From a candidate division NC10 bacterium SPGG6 (lineage in GTDB: Bacteria; Methylomirabilota; Methylomirabilia; Methylomirabilales; CSP1-5), in NCBI GenBank assembly GCA_001643535.1, contig LXTG01000011.1, forward strand, positions 1 to 5,452: DNA of 5,452 bases, in the 5' to 3' direction. The notes under the pieces were generated by a model. It worked only from the letters and a program-made list of their open reading frames with translations. It ran no database searches and had not been told where the DNA came from. Within the stretch, counting starts at the first letter, position 1; each line of letters begins with the position of its first letter. Made by a program: the position numbers and the translations under genes. Of this stretch, positions 5,263 through 5,452 are shown piece by piece.

Positions 5263-5452
5263 CTAGACCTCATCACCATCTTCTGGCATAAGCCCCTCGG
5301 CCCGTACCCGCCCTCGACAAGACACGGGCGAGAGGAAGCCAAGGCTGCCGGGAAGGTCGGCCAAAAAGATGGGGGCAAGGCCAATGATGCGGCCCGCACT
5401 GGGCAACAGCTCGGCCACCGCTAGGTTGTAGACCGCCGGCAGGAGCTTGCGG
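5263..5452 (-). pseudogene. zwf: Probable 5' fragment of glucose-6-phosphate dehydrogenase, truncated
   Basis: The frame entering from the right edge reads RKLLPAVYNLAVAELLPS-AGRIIGLA. It closely resembles the N-terminal block of NADP-dependent glucose-6-phosphate dehydrogenase (typically RKLLPALYNLA-x-x-x-LLP followed by a hydrophobic I-I/V-G strand), just after the GxxGDL nucleotide-binding loop. After about 26 residues the likeness stops. The remaining 36 (PIFLADLPGSLGFLSPVSC onwards, ending EDGDEV) are not family sequence, and the frame closes at TAG 5263-5265. The other two minus-strand frames do not resume the enzyme. The normal protein is about 480-510 residues, so if this is zwf, most of it is missing. 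The match is short, so the call is tentative; the start lies outside the window. Confidence 0.5.

Overview
The window carries a bacterial chromosome segment, GC-rich by eye, with every recognisable gene on the minus strand. No phylogenetic marker is complete enough to name the organism. A 14-subunit-type respiratory complex I (Nuo), sigma-54 regulation and a degenerate heptamer intergenic repeat would fit a free-living Gram-negative-type bacterium. An NC10/Methylomirabilota, Rokubacteria or deltaproteobacterial-type genome is my guess, not a demonstrated assignment.

Reading in the direction of transcription (right to left), the window opens with what looks like the 5' part of a glucose-6-phosphate dehydrogenase gene (zwf). 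It loses homology after about 26 residues and runs to a stop at 5263. A short control region (5094-5262) follows, with a weak terminator-like hairpin, a good -10 box and two copies of the near-palindrome ATCCC(A/T)GGGA(T). It precedes a two-gene two-component operon: a soluble GAF-domain histidine kinase (3342-5093) and an NtrC/AtoC-type sigma-54 activator (1987-3345), overlapping by 4 bases (TTGA).

About 145 bases beyond the regulator lies a textbook sigma-54 promoter, TGGCACG-N4-TTGC (1827-1841). Repeated elements that could be activator sites lie some 136-170 bases upstream of its predicted start. The promoter abuts the last 24 codons of nuoH, whose homology begins abruptly at 1811. Complex I genes then follow in standard order: nuoI, nuoJ, nuoK and the beginning of nuoL. 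Between nuoK and nuoL, where these genes are normally tightly packed, sits a 204-base spacer made of two head-to-head arrays of a 7-base repeat (GTTCATG on the left, CCCTGAA on the right).

Most interesting reading: a break in nuoH has put the distal complex I genes (nuoI onwards) next to a sigma-54 activator and an apparent sigma-54 promoter, so the kinase/regulator pair may control them. Alternatives are that the promoter is an orphan left from a lost target gene, or that the junction is an assembly artefact. A second truncated housekeeping gene (zwf) on the other side of the two-component pair supports a rearranged segment.
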